This document shows, piece after piece, positions 22,774-32,728 of a DNA stretch of 35,459 bases. The notes under the pieces were generated by a model. The model did no database searches and was not told where the DNA came from. It saw nothing but the letters and a program-made list of their open reading frames with translations. The stretch comes from an uncultured Dechloromonas sp. GTDB lineage: Bacteria > Pseudomonadota > Gammaproteobacteria > Burkholderiales > Rhodocyclaceae. The DNA is taken from contig CAMKYP010000002.1 in the NCBI GenBank assembly GCA_946477505.1, positions 1 through 35,459 of the forward strand. The letters are read 5' to 3'. The position numbers were made by a program, and so were the translations under genes. Position 1 is the stretch's first letter; each line of letters begins with the position of its first letter.

Positions 22774-23952
22774 TTATTCTTCGTTATCGGCGAGGCTGAG
22801 CGTGAATTCCTTGAACGACGCGCCGCCTTCGTTGGTGCTGTCGAATTCCAGTGCAACGTCGGATTTCTTGTCATCCTTGCTGTTGTTCGATCCGAACTCG
22901 GAATTGTTGATCAGCCATGACAGATTGGTCGGCGAATCAGCATTTGCCAAGGCCTCGTCAATGGTAATGGTGCCCGCGCTGTACAGATTGAACAGATCTT
23001 GCTCGAAGGTCTGCGATCCCGGTGCGAGGGTTTGTTCCATCGCATCCTTGATGCCCTGGACTTCGCCACGCTCGATCAACTCGCTGATGTGGCGCGTGTT
23101 GAGCATGATTTCGCAGGTCGGGATGCGCTTGCCGTCCGGTTTCTTGACCAGGCGCTGCGAGACGATGGCGCGCAGTGCGACCGAGAGGTCGAGGAACAGT
23201 GCCGGGCGGTTCTCGGCCGGGAAGAAGCTGATGATGCGGTTCAGCGCGTGGTAGCTGTTGTTGGCGTGCAAGGTGGCGAGGCAGAGATGGCCGGTTTGCG
23301 CATAGGCGATGGCCGCCTGCATGGTGTCCTTGTCGCGGATTTCACCGATCAGGATGCAATCCGGTGCCTGGCGCATGGCGTTCTTCAACGCCGAATGCCA
23401 ATCCTGCGTGTCCATGCCGATTTCGCGCTGGTTGACGATGGATTTCTTGTGCTTGAACAGGAACTCGATCGGGTCCTCGACCGTCAGGATATGCCCAGAG
23501 CGGTTGGCATTCCGGTGGTCGAGCATGGAGGCGAGGGTGGTCGACTTGCCCGAGCCGGTCGCGCCGACGATCAGGATCAGGCCCCGCTTTTCCATGATCA
23601 GTTCGCCGAGGATATTCGGCAGGCCGAGTTCGTCGAGGGCTGGAATGTTGCCCAGGATGAAACGAACGACGATGCTGGTCGAGCCGCGCTGGCGGAAGAT
23701 ATTGACGCGGAAGTTGCCAACGTTGGGGACGCCGAAGGAGAGGTTCATCTCCCAGTTCGTCTCGAAGGTCTTGATCTGGTCCGGCGACATCAGTTCGTAG
23801 GCAATCTTCTCGATCATGTCCGGCAGCATGATTTGCTGGTTGACCGGGATCGTGTTGCCCTGGATCTTGATGTGGATCGGCGCGCCTGCGGAAATAAAGA
23901 TATCCGAGGCCTGCTTTTCGGCCATCAGTTGGAACAGTTTGTCGAGGATCAT
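22774..23952 (-). CDS. pilU: Type IV pilus retraction ATPase, PilU-like
   Basis: 392-residue PilT/PilU family hexameric ATPase. The N-terminal domain (LFQLMAEKQASDIFISAGAPIHIKIQG), Walker A GATGSGKSTTL near 125, the LTVEDPIEF Asp box, Walker B ILIGEIRD and the TGHLCLATLHANNS histidine box are all present. It is longer than PilT (about 345) and has an acidic tail, both PilU-like. It drives retraction of type IV pili at the cytoplasmic membrane together with PilT. Position between dapD and dapE is unexpected by function but consistent with a shared transcript. PilU versus a PilT paralogue is not certain. Confidence 0.88.
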   Translation of the reverse strand: MILDKLFQLMAEKQASDIFISAGAPIHIKIQGNTIPVNQQIMLPDMIEKIAYELMSPDQIKTFETNWEMNLSFGVPNVGNFRVNIFRQRGSTSIVVRFILGNIPALDELGLPNILGELIMEKRGLILIVGATGSGKSTTLASMLDHRNANRSGHILTVEDPIEFLFKHKKSIVNQREIGMDTQDWHSALKNAMRQAPDCILIGEIRDKDTMQAAIAYAQTGHLCLATLHANNSYHALNRIISFFPAENRPALFLDLSVALRAIVSQRLVKKPDGKRIPTCEIMLNTRHISELIERGEVQGIKDAMEQTLAPGSQTFEQDLFNLYSAGTITIDEALANADSPTNLSWLINNSEFGSNNSKDDKKSDVALEFDSTNEGGASFKEFTLSLADNEE

Positions 23953-23979
23953 GACAAGACCTTCGTGGATTGACGGAAC

Positions 23980-24795
<816 letters not shown>

Positions 24796-24812
24796 GTGAA
24801 GTTCTCTCTTGG

Positions 24813-26012
24813 TTACAGTTGTTGTGCGAATTGGCGGATGCGCTGGGTTGCGTCGAGACACTCGGCCAGCGAGGCAACCAGCGCTATACGGATGAAATTG
24901 GTGCCCGGATTGATACCCTGTGACTCGCGGGCGAGAAAGCTGCCGGGTAGAACCACGACATTATAGTGTTCGAGCAAGCCACGGGCGAACTCGGTGTCGG
25001 CGATCGGGGTCCTGGCCCACAGGTAGAAGCTGGCGTCCGGCATGCCGGTCCCGAGTACCTCGGAAACCAACGGCGTGCAGGCCGCGAATTTCTCGCGGTA
25101 CTGGTTGCGGTTGTCGAGCACATGCGCCTCGTCGTTCCAGGCGGCAATCGATGCGGTCTGCACCGGCGGCGACATGGCGCAGCCCTGGTAGGTGCGGAAC
25201 AGCAGGTATTTCTTGAGAATTGCCGCATCGCCAGCGACGAAGCCGGAGCGCATGCCCGGCACATTCGAGCGCTTGGACAGGCTGGAGAACATGACCAGGC
25301 GTTCGTTGCCGCGGCCAAGCAGCTTCGCGGCCTGCAGACCGCCGATCGGCGGGTTGGCTTCGTCGAAGTAAATTTCCGAATAGCACTCGTCGGAGGCTAT
25401 CACGAAGCCATATTTGTCAGACAGGGCAAACAGTTGTTTCCAGTCGTCCAGCGACAGTACCTTGCCGGTCGGATTGCCCGGCGAGCAGACGTAGAACAAC
25501 TGGACGCGCGCCCATTCGGCATCGGTAAGCTGGCTGTAGTCGAAGGCGAAGCCGTTTTCCGGCAGGTTGTTCAGGAAACGCGGTTCGGCGCCGGACAGGT
25601 AGGCTGCCCCCTCGTAGATCTGGTAGAACGGATTGGGGCTGACGATGAGTGGAACGTGCCCGCGACTGGGGTCGATCACCGTTTGCGCGAATGAGAAGAG
25701 GGCTTCACGGGAGCCGTTGACTGGCAGGATTTCCGTTTCCGGATTCAGCTCGAGGCCGTATCGGCGCTGGCACCAACCGGCGATGGCCTGGCGCAATGCC
25801 GGCAAGCCTTGGGTAGTCGGATAGTTGGCCAGGCCTTTGAGGCCGCCAGCCAAGGCTTCCATGATGAAAGCCGGTGTGGCGTGCTGGGGCTCGCCGATGG
25901 ATAGCTTGATTTCCTTGTACTGCGGGTTCGGTGTGAGGCCGGCAAATAAGGCGCGCAGCTTTTCGAAGGGATAGGGCTGAAGTTGGGCGAGATGCGGATT
26001 CACGTCGGACAT
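24813..26012 (-). CDS. dapC: Succinyldiaminopimelate transaminase
   Basis: 399-residue class I aminotransferase with PLP. The PLP lysine is in SSLSKRSNVPGMRSG (near 236), with the VCSPGNPTGKVLS and ASDECYSEIYFD motifs and a C-terminal FIRIALV arginine that holds the carboxylate. It produces N-succinyl-diaminopimelate for DapE. Placement next to dapD and dapE favours DapC over other aminotransferases. First gene of the cluster. A -10-like GATAAT sits upstream (26033-26038), but without a good -35. Confidence 0.93.
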   Translation of the reverse strand: MSDVNPHLAQLQPYPFEKLRALFAGLTPNPQYKEIKLSIGEPQHATPAFIMEALAGGLKGLANYPTTQGLPALRQAIAGWCQRRYGLELNPETEILPVNGSREALFSFAQTVIDPSRGHVPLIVSPNPFYQIYEGAAYLSGAEPRFLNNLPENGFAFDYSQLTDAEWARVQLFYVCSPGNPTGKVLSLDDWKQLFALSDKYGFVIASDECYSEIYFDEANPPIGGLQAAKLLGRGNERLVMFSSLSKRSNVPGMRSGFVAGDAAILKKYLLFRTYQGCAMSPPVQTASIAAWNDEAHVLDNRNQYREKFAACTPLVSEVLGTGMPDASFYLWARTPIADTEFARGLLEHYNVVVLPGSFLARESQGINPGTNFIRIALVASLAECLDATQRIRQFAQQL

Positions 26013-26061
26013 CGAATGGGTGTAAAAAGCTGATTATCGCCGAAAACGACTTGCCTGCCTC

Positions 26062-26442
26062 ATGAACCGACGCGTTATGCTTTGCATTGTCCTGCCGCTG
26101 CTTTTGGCGGCCTGTGCCTTCGGTTATCACGCCCACGGCACGTTCAGCGGCATTTCCGGCGAGCTGCGGGGCAAGGCGTTTCCGAGCAATACGCAGGGCG
26201 GCGGGCGCTTTTTGCTGGCCGATCAGGAAGGGCGGCTTCGCTGCGAGGGCGAGATGGCGCCGCCTCAATCCGCAACGCCTTCGGGGAGTTGCGAGGATGA
26301 GATGGGGGTCGGGATAGTCCGCTGTAGCGACGGGCGCGTGATGGCGGCACGTTGGACAGCCATCTCGTGTCGGGCGTTTCGGGGATACGCCGAGGATGAA
26401 AGGGGCAATCGCCTTGATTTTCGCGTTGAACGTCGGCGCTGA
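26062..26442 (+). CDS. Hypothetical lipoprotein
   Basis: 126 residues. MNRRVMLCIVLPLLLAAC is a lipoprotein signal with lipobox LAAC, cysteine at residue 18. The mature protein is small and basic, with several Cys (RCEGEM, GSCEDE, VRCSDG, SCRAFRG), so disulphides are possible in the periplasm, and Gly-rich beta segments. No known family was recognised. It is divergent from dapC. Confidence 0.7.
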   Translation: MNRRVMLCIVLPLLLAACAFGYHAHGTFSGISGELRGKAFPSNTQGGGRFLLADQEGRLRCEGEMAPPQSATPSGSCEDEMGVGIVRCSDGRVMAARWTAISCRAFRGYAEDERGNRLDFRVERRR

Positions 26443-26548
26443 GTCTATCCTCAACGATATATTGTTAAAATTGTAATATTCGTCTAGATTTGACAGGTAT
26501 CTGGCCGTGCGGGCAGGCGGTGTGCAGGATTGCTGGTTGGGGAGGAGT

Positions 26549-27004
26549 ATGCGCCGTTCATTCTTGTCTTATTTGCCAAGTACGTTGGTGATCGATATTC
26601 CGGAGATCGACGCGCAGCACGCGCATCTTTTTGAGCAGCTCGATGAGTTCAAGACCTCCTGCATCGACCATAACGCCTATCAGGCCGACGAGGCCGAGGC
26701 ACTTTTTGCGACGCTGGCGGCACATTGCCGGACCGAGGAGCGGCTTGCCGGCGAGGCGGGGCTCGATTTCCGGCGGCATGGCGAAAAGCACCGGGTCATG
26801 CTGCGCGGTATCCGGAAAATGCTCGATGACATGGAAAAGCCGGGCGCCGACGTATTCAGCCTGATCCGCTATGTCGATTACTGGTTCGAGCGGCATATCC
26901 AGGAGGAGGATAGGAACCTCGGCATCAACCTGAAGCAGCTGGCATTCGCCGAGGTTGGGGAGCAATTTGCCGATGAATTCCTGGGGCAGCGTACGTCGGG
27001 ATGA
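26549..27004 (+). CDS. Bacteriohemerythrin
   Basis: 151-residue hemerythrin-fold protein that binds O2 at a diiron centre. All expected ligands are present: H24, H59 and E63 (HCRTE), H77 and H81 (HGEKH), H116 and D121 (HIQEED). Four helices fit the sequence. Likely cytoplasmic O2 carrier, buffer or sensor; such proteins are common in microaerophilic and denitrifying betaproteobacteria. The start is ATG 26549, close behind a GGAGGAG run that sits unusually near; an upstream GTG at 26507 is the alternative. Confidence 0.9.
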   Translation: MRRSFLSYLPSTLVIDIPEIDAQHAHLFEQLDEFKTSCIDHNAYQADEAEALFATLAAHCRTEERLAGEAGLDFRRHGEKHRVMLRGIRKMLDDMEKPGADVFSLIRYVDYWFERHIQEEDRNLGINLKQLAFAEVGEQFADEFLGQRTSG

Positions 27005-27013
27005 GCGTTGCCG

Positions 27014-27328
27014 CTAGCCGAGCAGGGTGACACGTATTTTTTCGAACAGGCTCAGGCTGGCCCACCAGACCAGGCCTTTTTCACGAAACAGGTCGCCGCT
27101 GGGGGTTAGGGTCAATTTACGCGCCCCGAATTCGGTGCGCCCCGTTTCGGCGATAAAGCCCGACTCCATGAGATAACGGGCAATGGCTGGCTGAATCTGC
27201 TGTCCGCCCAGCGTCCAGCGCGAGCCGTATCCTTCGTCGTCACCGCTCAGCATCAGAATCGGTTCGCTGGCGATGAAACGCAGTACTTGCAGGGTTTCAG
27301 CGCGATGGGGAATGATGTTGGGCGACAT
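27014..27328 (-). CDS. Hypothetical protein
   Basis: 104 residues beginning MSPNIIPHRAETLQVLRFIA. The ATG at 27328 is 12 bp from the stop of the upstream deaminase gene, and a longer frame would lie inside that gene, which decides the start. The middle has GDDEGYGSRWTLGGQQIQPAIARYLMESGFIAETGRTEFGARKLTLTPSG, which looks like a small winged-helix fold (helix, helix, beta wing). No known family. Likely cotranscribed with the deaminase gene. Confidence 0.68.
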   Translation of the reverse strand: MSPNIIPHRAETLQVLRFIASEPILMLSGDDEGYGSRWTLGGQQIQPAIARYLMESGFIAETGRTEFGARKLTLTPSGDLFREKGLVWWASLSLFEKIRVTLLG

Positions 27329-27339
27329 CGGGTGTCGGC

Positions 27340-27813
27340 TCAGTAGGCAACGCGGGTCGGATTTTGGGACCAGGCGATCAGCGGCGCCAATGCGTCCGCC
27401 AGCGGATGGTGTTCCATGACAATACCGCGTTCGGTGAAATGCCGTTGCAGCTCGTCGTACAAAGCGTCGTCGCAAAAGCCGATGGCAGCGGCCTCGCTGC
27501 GGCTGTTGGCGAAAACCACCCGCTCGATGCGCGCCCAGTAGGCCGCTGCCAGGCACATCGGGCAGGGTTCGCTGGAGGTGTACAGGGTACAGCCGGTCAG
27601 GTGGAAATCACCCAGTTGCGCGCAGGCTGAGCGGATGGCGGAAATTTCGGCGTGGGCGGTGGGGTCGCGGTCGGCGACAACCCGGTTCCAGCTTTCCCCT
27701 ATGATTTGGCCATCACGGACGATGACGGCGCCAAAAGGGCCGCCGTCGCCGGCTTCGCTGCCGCATCGTGCCAATTCGACGGCACGGGTGAGGAAAACAT
27801 CGTCGGAGTTCAT
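27340..27813 (-). CDS. guaD: Guanine deaminase (CDA-fold nucleoside/nucleobase deaminase)
   Basis: 157 residues with the zinc site H54-A-E56 (HAE) and PCPMC at C84/C87. It closely resembles Bacillus GuaD along its whole length, including AVELARCGSEAGDGGPFGAVIV and the C-terminal LAPLIAWSQNPTRVAY tail that forms the swapped lid. It would deaminate guanine to xanthine in purine salvage. TadA-type tRNA deamination is less likely because of the tail. Divergent from smc. Confidence 0.85.
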   Translation of the reverse strand: MNSDDVFLTRAVELARCGSEAGDGGPFGAVIVRDGQIIGESWNRVVADRDPTAHAEISAIRSACAQLGDFHLTGCTLYTSSEPCPMCLAAAYWARIERVVFANSRSEAAAIGFCDDALYDELQRHFTERGIVMEHHPLADALAPLIAWSQNPTRVAY

Positions 27814-27923
27814 GCGCTTGCCCTCGGGTTGGCGACCATGAAGCGTTTAAGGCGTCGGTGTCATGGATGCTATCATACGCCCCACCGCTGCGGTGCGGCA
27901 TGGTGCGCCGGGCGGAATAAACC

Positions 27924-30900
27924 ATGCGCCTGACCAAACTAAAACTCGCCGGCTTCAAATCCTTCGTCGATCCAACATCCGTTGCCTTGCCCGGGCAATT
28001 GGTCGGGGTCGTCGGCCCCAATGGCTGCGGCAAATCCAACATCATGGATGCCGTACGCTGGGTGCTGGGCGAATCCAAAGCCTCGGAACTGCGTGGCGAG
28101 TCGATGCAGGATGTCATCTTCAACGGCTCGACCAACCGCAAGCCGGTGTCGCGCGCCTCGGTCGAGCTGATATTCGACAACTCGCTTGGTCGGGCGATGG
28201 GGCAGTGGTCGCAGTATGGCGAGCTGTCGGTCAAGCGCGTGCTGACGCGCACCGGGCAGTCCGACTATTTCATCAATAACCAGAAGGTCCGCCGCAAGGA
28301 CATCACCGACCTGTTCCTGGGAACCGGGTTGGGGCCGCGCGCCTACGCCATCATCGGCCAGGGCATGATCTCGCGCATCATCGAGGCCAAGCCGGATGAT
28401 CTCCGCGTCTTTCTCGAGGAGGCCGCCGGCGTCACCCGCTACAAGGAGCGCCGCAAGGAAACGCAGGGCCGCCTCGAAGATACGCGCGAAAACCTGCTGC
28501 GCGTCGAGGATATCCGCGAGGAACTCGGTCACCAGATCGGTCGCCTGGAAGCGCAGGCGGAAGTGGCGCGGCGCTATCAGGCGCTCAATGAGCAGCTGGT
28601 CCGGCGCCAGCAGTTGCTCTGGTTGTTGAAGAAGCGCGAAGCGGAGGCCGAACGTCAGCGACTGGCGCTCGAAGTCGAACGCGCAACGACTGATCTCGAA
28701 GCGCAGAGCGCGGCATTGCGCGAAACCGAGGCACGTGCCGAGGAAACCCGCGAGGCGCACTTTGCCGCCGGCGACGCGCTGCATGTGGCGCAGAGCGAGA
28801 TGTATGCGGCCAATGCCGAAGTGGCGCGCATCGAGGCTGAAATCCGCCATCGCCGCGAGTCGCGCAGCCAGCTCGAAGCGCGTCTCGTGCAATTGGAGGG
28901 AGAGCTGGCGCACTGGACGGCGACCGCCGAAAAGCTGGCCGAAGACCGTCTGCGCTGGGAGGAGCAGCAGGAAATCACCCGCCTGCGCGTCGAGGAAGCT
29001 GAGGAGCGCCTGCACCAGCAAATGAACCTAGCGCCGCAGGTTGAGGAGGACCACGCCCAGGCACAGGAAGAACTGCAGCGACTGAAGACGCGTTCGACGA
29101 ACGGCGAGCAGAAGCTGGAAGTCGAGTTGACGAACAAATCGCACGCCCAGCGCGCCCTGCAGGCCATCACCCAGCGCCGCGAACGCCTGCGCGAAGAAAC
29201 CTTCGGCGACGCACCGGACGAGCTCGAACTCGCCGAAAAGGAAGAAGAGCTGTCGCTGTTGCGCGAGGAGCTTGCTGGCGATCAGGACCAGTTGCAACAA
29301 TTGCAGCAGGAAATGCCGCAGCTTGAAGCCCGCCGCCGCGAGGCGCAGGCCGAATTGCAGCGACTCGAACGCGAGCTGGCCGCCGGCCATGCCCGCCGTG
29401 CCGCGCTGGAGCAGATGCAGGTCAAGACGCAGGCAACCGGCCAACTGCCGGAGTGGCTGCGCCGTCATGGCCTGGAGGACGCCCCGCCGCTGTGGCAAAA
29501 AATTCATGTCGAGGCCGGCTGGGAAGAGGCCGTCGAAGCGGTTCTGCGCGAGCGCCTGTCGGCCATCGCCTGCGACGATCCGGCCAAACTCGACGAATGG
29601 CTGCATGACCGTCCCGAAGCGCGGCTGGCCGTGGCCCTGCCGGAAAACACGGAGGATATGGACCGGCGTTTTCGGCCGGCCAGCGGATCTCTCGCCGAGC
29701 GCCTGCGCTGCGACGATGCAGGTCTCGCCGCCGTGCTGGCGGATTGGCTGTCGCCGGTGCGCACGGCCGAAACGCTGGCCGATGCCCTGGCCGGACGCGC
29801 CGCGCTGGAAGCCGGGGCGGCGATCGTGACCCGGGGCGGCGATCTGGTCACGGCGACCAGCGTCACCTTCTTTGCCCCCGATGCCGGCGAACACGGCCTG
29901 CTCGAACGGCAGCGCGAGATCGAGACGCTGGCCGACGGCATCGCCTTGGCCGAGGAGCGCTCCGAGTCGCTGCGCGAGCAACTGGCGATGTTCGACGAGC
30001 AGGTCGGCGATAAGCAGGAGGAGATGGACGAAATCCGCCAGTACGTGACGGACCGCCAGCAGCGCGTGCATGTCGCGCAGATGGACGTGCTGAAGATGAC
30101 GCAGGCTATTGAGCGCTACAGGGAACAGAAGGAGCGGATTTCCGAGCAACTGGCCGAACTTGCCGAGGAGGAAGAGGGCGAGCGCGAGCGCGAAATGGCG
30201 GCCGACGAGCGCATCGAGGAGATTCGCGACGGACTGGCGCGCATTCGCGTCCTGGTCGCCGGTGCGCAGTCGCGCCTCGATGAATGCGAACGGGCGGTTC
30301 GCGCCGAGCGCGAGCGCAACGCCGATCTCGACCGTGCCTTGCGTGAGGCGCAGTTCTCGCTGCGCGAGGCCGACGGCAAGCTGCAGGATGTTTTCGCCCA
30401 GCAGGCCATGGCACAGCGCGAGTTGACCCGTATCGAAAAGGACAGGGCGCTGTGCGCCGAGCAGGTCGAAGCGGCGCCGCCGGATGTCATGGAAGGCCAG
30501 CTCCAGGCGGCGCTGGAAGCGCGGCAGTCGGCCGAACTGGTCCTTGCCGGCAAGCGGGACGCACTCGAAAACGCCACCAATGCCTTGCGCGCACTCGACG
30601 AACAGCGCCTTAAGATCGAGCAGGGCTTGGAGCCCTTGCGCGCGCGTATCGGCGACCTGAAATTGAAGGAACAGGCGGCGGCGCTCAATACCGAGCAGTT
30701 CGCGCTGCAGTTGCTCGAAGCCGGGGCCAACGAGGAAGCGTTGCAGGCCGAACTCGGCACGGCGCGTCCGCCGGCGCTACAAGGTGAAATTACCCGTCTG
30801 TCGAATGCCATCGCCGAACTGGGGGCGGTCAACATGGCTGCCTTGCAGGAGCTTGAAACGGCGACCGAGCGCAAGGGCTACCTCGACATGCAGGCAGCCG

Positions 30901-31436
30901 ACCTGAACGAGGCGATGGAAACGCTGGAAAACGCCATCCGCCGCATCGACCGCGAAACGCGCGACCTGCTGCAGAGCACCTTCGATACGGTCAATGGTCA
31001 TTTCGGCCAATTGTTCCCGGAGCTTTTCGGTGGTGGCCGTGCAGAATTGGTAATGACCGGCGACGAAATCCTCGATGCCGGCGTGCAGGTTATCGCCCAG
31101 CCGCCGGGCAAGAAGAACTCGACCATCCATCTGCTGTCGGGTGGGGAAAAAGCGTTGACGGCGATCGCGCTGGTCTTTTCGATGTTCCAGCTCAATCCGG
31201 CGCCGTTCTGCCTGCTTGACGAGGTCGATGCGCCGCTCGACGACACCAATACCGAGCGTTTCTGCGGCATGGTGAAGAAAATGTCAGGAGCAACCCAATT
31301 CCTGTTCATTTCCCATAATAAAATCGCGATGGAAATGGCCGAGCAGCTGGTCGGCGTCACCATGCAGGAATCCGGTGTTTCGCGCGTGGTGGAAGTGGAT
31401 ATCGAAGAAGCCTTGAAGATGAGGGATGCTGCCTGA
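27924..31436 (+). CDS. smc: Chromosome partition protein SMC
   Basis: 1170 residues. The N-terminal ATPase half has Walker A GPNGCGKSN near 32-40. Long coiled coils run at about 165-500 and 660-1000, and the hinge lies near 510-650. The C-terminal half has the LLSGGEKALTAIAL signature and Walker B CLLDEVDAPLDD. Length and order match bacterial SMC, which with ScpA/ScpB organises and separates the chromosome. It is the first gene of smc-zipA-ligA-galU. Confidence 0.97.
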   Translation: MRLTKLKLAGFKSFVDPTSVALPGQLVGVVGPNGCGKSNIMDAVRWVLGESKASELRGESMQDVIFNGSTNRKPVSRASVELIFDNSLGRAMGQWSQYGELSVKRVLTRTGQSDYFINNQKVRRKDITDLFLGTGLGPRAYAIIGQGMISRIIEAKPDDLRVFLEEAAGVTRYKERRKETQGRLEDTRENLLRVEDIREELGHQIGRLEAQAEVARRYQALNEQLVRRQQLLWLLKKREAEAERQRLALEVERATTDLEAQSAALRETEARAEETREAHFAAGDALHVAQSEMYAANAEVARIEAEIRHRRESRSQLEARLVQLEGELAHWTATAEKLAEDRLRWEEQQEITRLRVEEAEERLHQQMNLAPQVEEDHAQAQEELQRLKTRSTNGEQKLEVELTNKSHAQRALQAITQRRERLREETFGDAPDELELAEKEEELSLLREELAGDQDQLQQLQQEMPQLEARRREAQAELQRLERELAAGHARRAALEQMQVKTQATGQLPEWLRRHGLEDAPPLWQKIHVEAGWEEAVEAVLRERLSAIACDDPAKLDEWLHDRPEARLAVALPENTEDMDRRFRPASGSLAERLRCDDAGLAAVLADWLSPVRTAETLADALAGRAALEAGAAIVTRGGDLVTATSVTFFAPDAGEHGLLERQREIETLADGIALAEERSESLREQLAMFDEQVGDKQEEMDEIRQYVTDRQQRVHVAQMDVLKMTQAIERYREQKERISEQLAELAEEEEGEREREMAADERIEEIRDGLARIRVLVAGAQSRLDECERAVRAERERNADLDRALREAQFSLREADGKLQDVFAQQAMAQRELTRIEKDRALCAEQVEAAPPDVMEGQLQAALEARQSAELVLAGKRDALENATNALRALDEQRLKIEQGLEPLRARIGDLKLKEQAAALNTEQFALQLLEAGANEEALQAELGTARPPALQGEITRLSNAIAELGAVNMAALQELETATERKGYLDMQAADLNEAMETLENAIRRIDRETRDLLQSTFDTVNGHFGQLFPELFGGGRAELVMTGDEILDAGVQVIAQPPGKKNSTIHLLSGGEKALTAIALVFSMFQLNPAPFCLLDEVDAPLDDTNTERFCGMVKKMSGATQFLFISHNKIAMEMAEQLVGVTMQESGVSRVVEVDIEEALKMRDAA

Positions 31437-31459
31437 GGCGCTCCCGGGAAGAGATCGAG

Positions 31460-32728
31460 ATGACCGAATTGCAGATGGGTTTGATTGGGCTGGGTGCTGC
31501 CGCGGTGGCGGGCGTGTTTGGCTACAACAAGTGGCAGGAATTCCGGCAGCGCAAGATTGCCGAGGCGGTCATGAAACCGCAGCACGAGGATGTGCTGCTT
31601 GCCAGAGGCGCCAAGGCGGAGCAAGTCTCGCCGGCATTCCAGCCCGTGGCGCGCAGCGAGCCGGAAATCCGGATCGAAGAGCCGGAGACCACGATTGCGG
31701 CAGCGCGAGTCGAACCGATGTTCATCGATCCGACGCCAACGGAGCCATGTGACGACATGTTGCAGGCTTCGGTGGCGGATTCGTTGTCCGAGCCGCCGGT
31801 GATCGACACACCGGTCGAAACGGCTATCGCGCCGCCTGCGCCTGTCGTTGCGGAGCCTGCTGCGCTGCCCGATATCGCTCAGGAAGTCGACGCCGGCGAC
31901 GTGCCTGCCGAACTGCTCGATTCCCGCCTTGAATACATCGTGGCCATGGAGCTCGTCGAGCCGGTGTCGTCGCTCCAGATACTGCATTCCCAGCGTTCGG
32001 CGCTGCAGCGTTTGAGCAAGCCGGTTCTTTGGGTTGGCTTCAACGAGAAGGCCCGCGAATGGCAGCGTCTTTCGCCGGACAGCGAACTCGATGTGCGTCG
32101 CCTGCGTGTCGGATTGCAACTGGTCAATCGTCTCGGTCCCGTCTCCGAAGGCGACATGGTCATTTTCAGCAACGCCATGCAGGCGCTGGCCGATGAGCTG
32201 ATGGCGGTGGCCGACATGCCGCCGTCGCGTGTGCTCGATCAGGCAGCCGAGATTGACCGTTTTTGCGCTGCCGTTGATCTGGAAATCGGACTGAATCTGG
32301 TCAGCCGCGGGGCTGCCTTTCCGGGAACCAAGATTCGAGCCCTCTCCGAGGCCGCTGGCATGGTACTCGGCGTCGATGGCCTGTTTACGCGCTATGACGA
32401 TGCCGGTCGTGCCCAGTTCAGCCTGCAAAACTTCGAGAGCACGCCGTTTTCCGCAGAGACATTGCGTGGCATGACCACGCATGGCCTGACCTTCTTGCTT
32501 GACGTGCCGCGCGTCGATCACGGCGAGCGCGTCTTCATGCAGATGAGTGAAGTCGCCAAGCGTTTTGCCGACACGCTGCAGGGGGCGTTGGTCGATGACA
32601 ACCGCCAGCCGCTTTCAGATTCGCAACTCGATCATATCCGTCGCGAATTCATCGGCAAGCCGCAAGCGACCATGGCCAGCTTCGGTCTCGCAGCCGGTTC
32701 GCCCCAGGCGCTGCGGCTGTTTTCCTGA
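31460..32728 (+). CDS. zipA: Cell division protein ZipA homologue
   Basis: 422 residues. The N-terminus has one membrane anchor (LIGLGAAAVAGVFGY) with the short outside end expected of ZipA, followed by a Pro/Glu/Ala-rich linker (to about 130). The C-terminal 250 residues are ZipA-like, ending in GLTFLLDVPRVDHGERVFMQM...LQGALVDDNRQPLSDSQLDHIRREF, the FtsZ-binding domain. It tethers FtsZ to the inner membrane. It starts 23 bp after smc, and its stop overlaps the ligA ATG (TGATG). Confidence 0.88.
   Translation: MTELQMGLIGLGAAAVAGVFGYNKWQEFRQRKIAEAVMKPQHEDVLLARGAKAEQVSPAFQPVARSEPEIRIEEPETTIAAARVEPMFIDPTPTEPCDDMLQASVADSLSEPPVIDTPVETAIAPPAPVVAEPAALPDIAQEVDAGDVPAELLDSRLEYIVAMELVEPVSSLQILHSQRSALQRLSKPVLWVGFNEKAREWQRLSPDSELDVRRLRVGLQLVNRLGPVSEGDMVIFSNAMQALADELMAVADMPPSRVLDQAAEIDRFCAAVDLEIGLNLVSRGAAFPGTKIRALSEAAGMVLGVDGLFTRYDDAGRAQFSLQNFESTPFSAETLRGMTTHGLTFLLDVPRVDHGERVFMQMSEVAKRFADTLQGALVDDNRQPLSDSQLDHIRREFIGKPQATMASFGLAAGSPQALRLFS

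Noticed and set aside
30998..32521. 507-codon open frame opposite smc and zipA
   Set aside because: It spans two real genes on the other strand; a codon-bias artefact.
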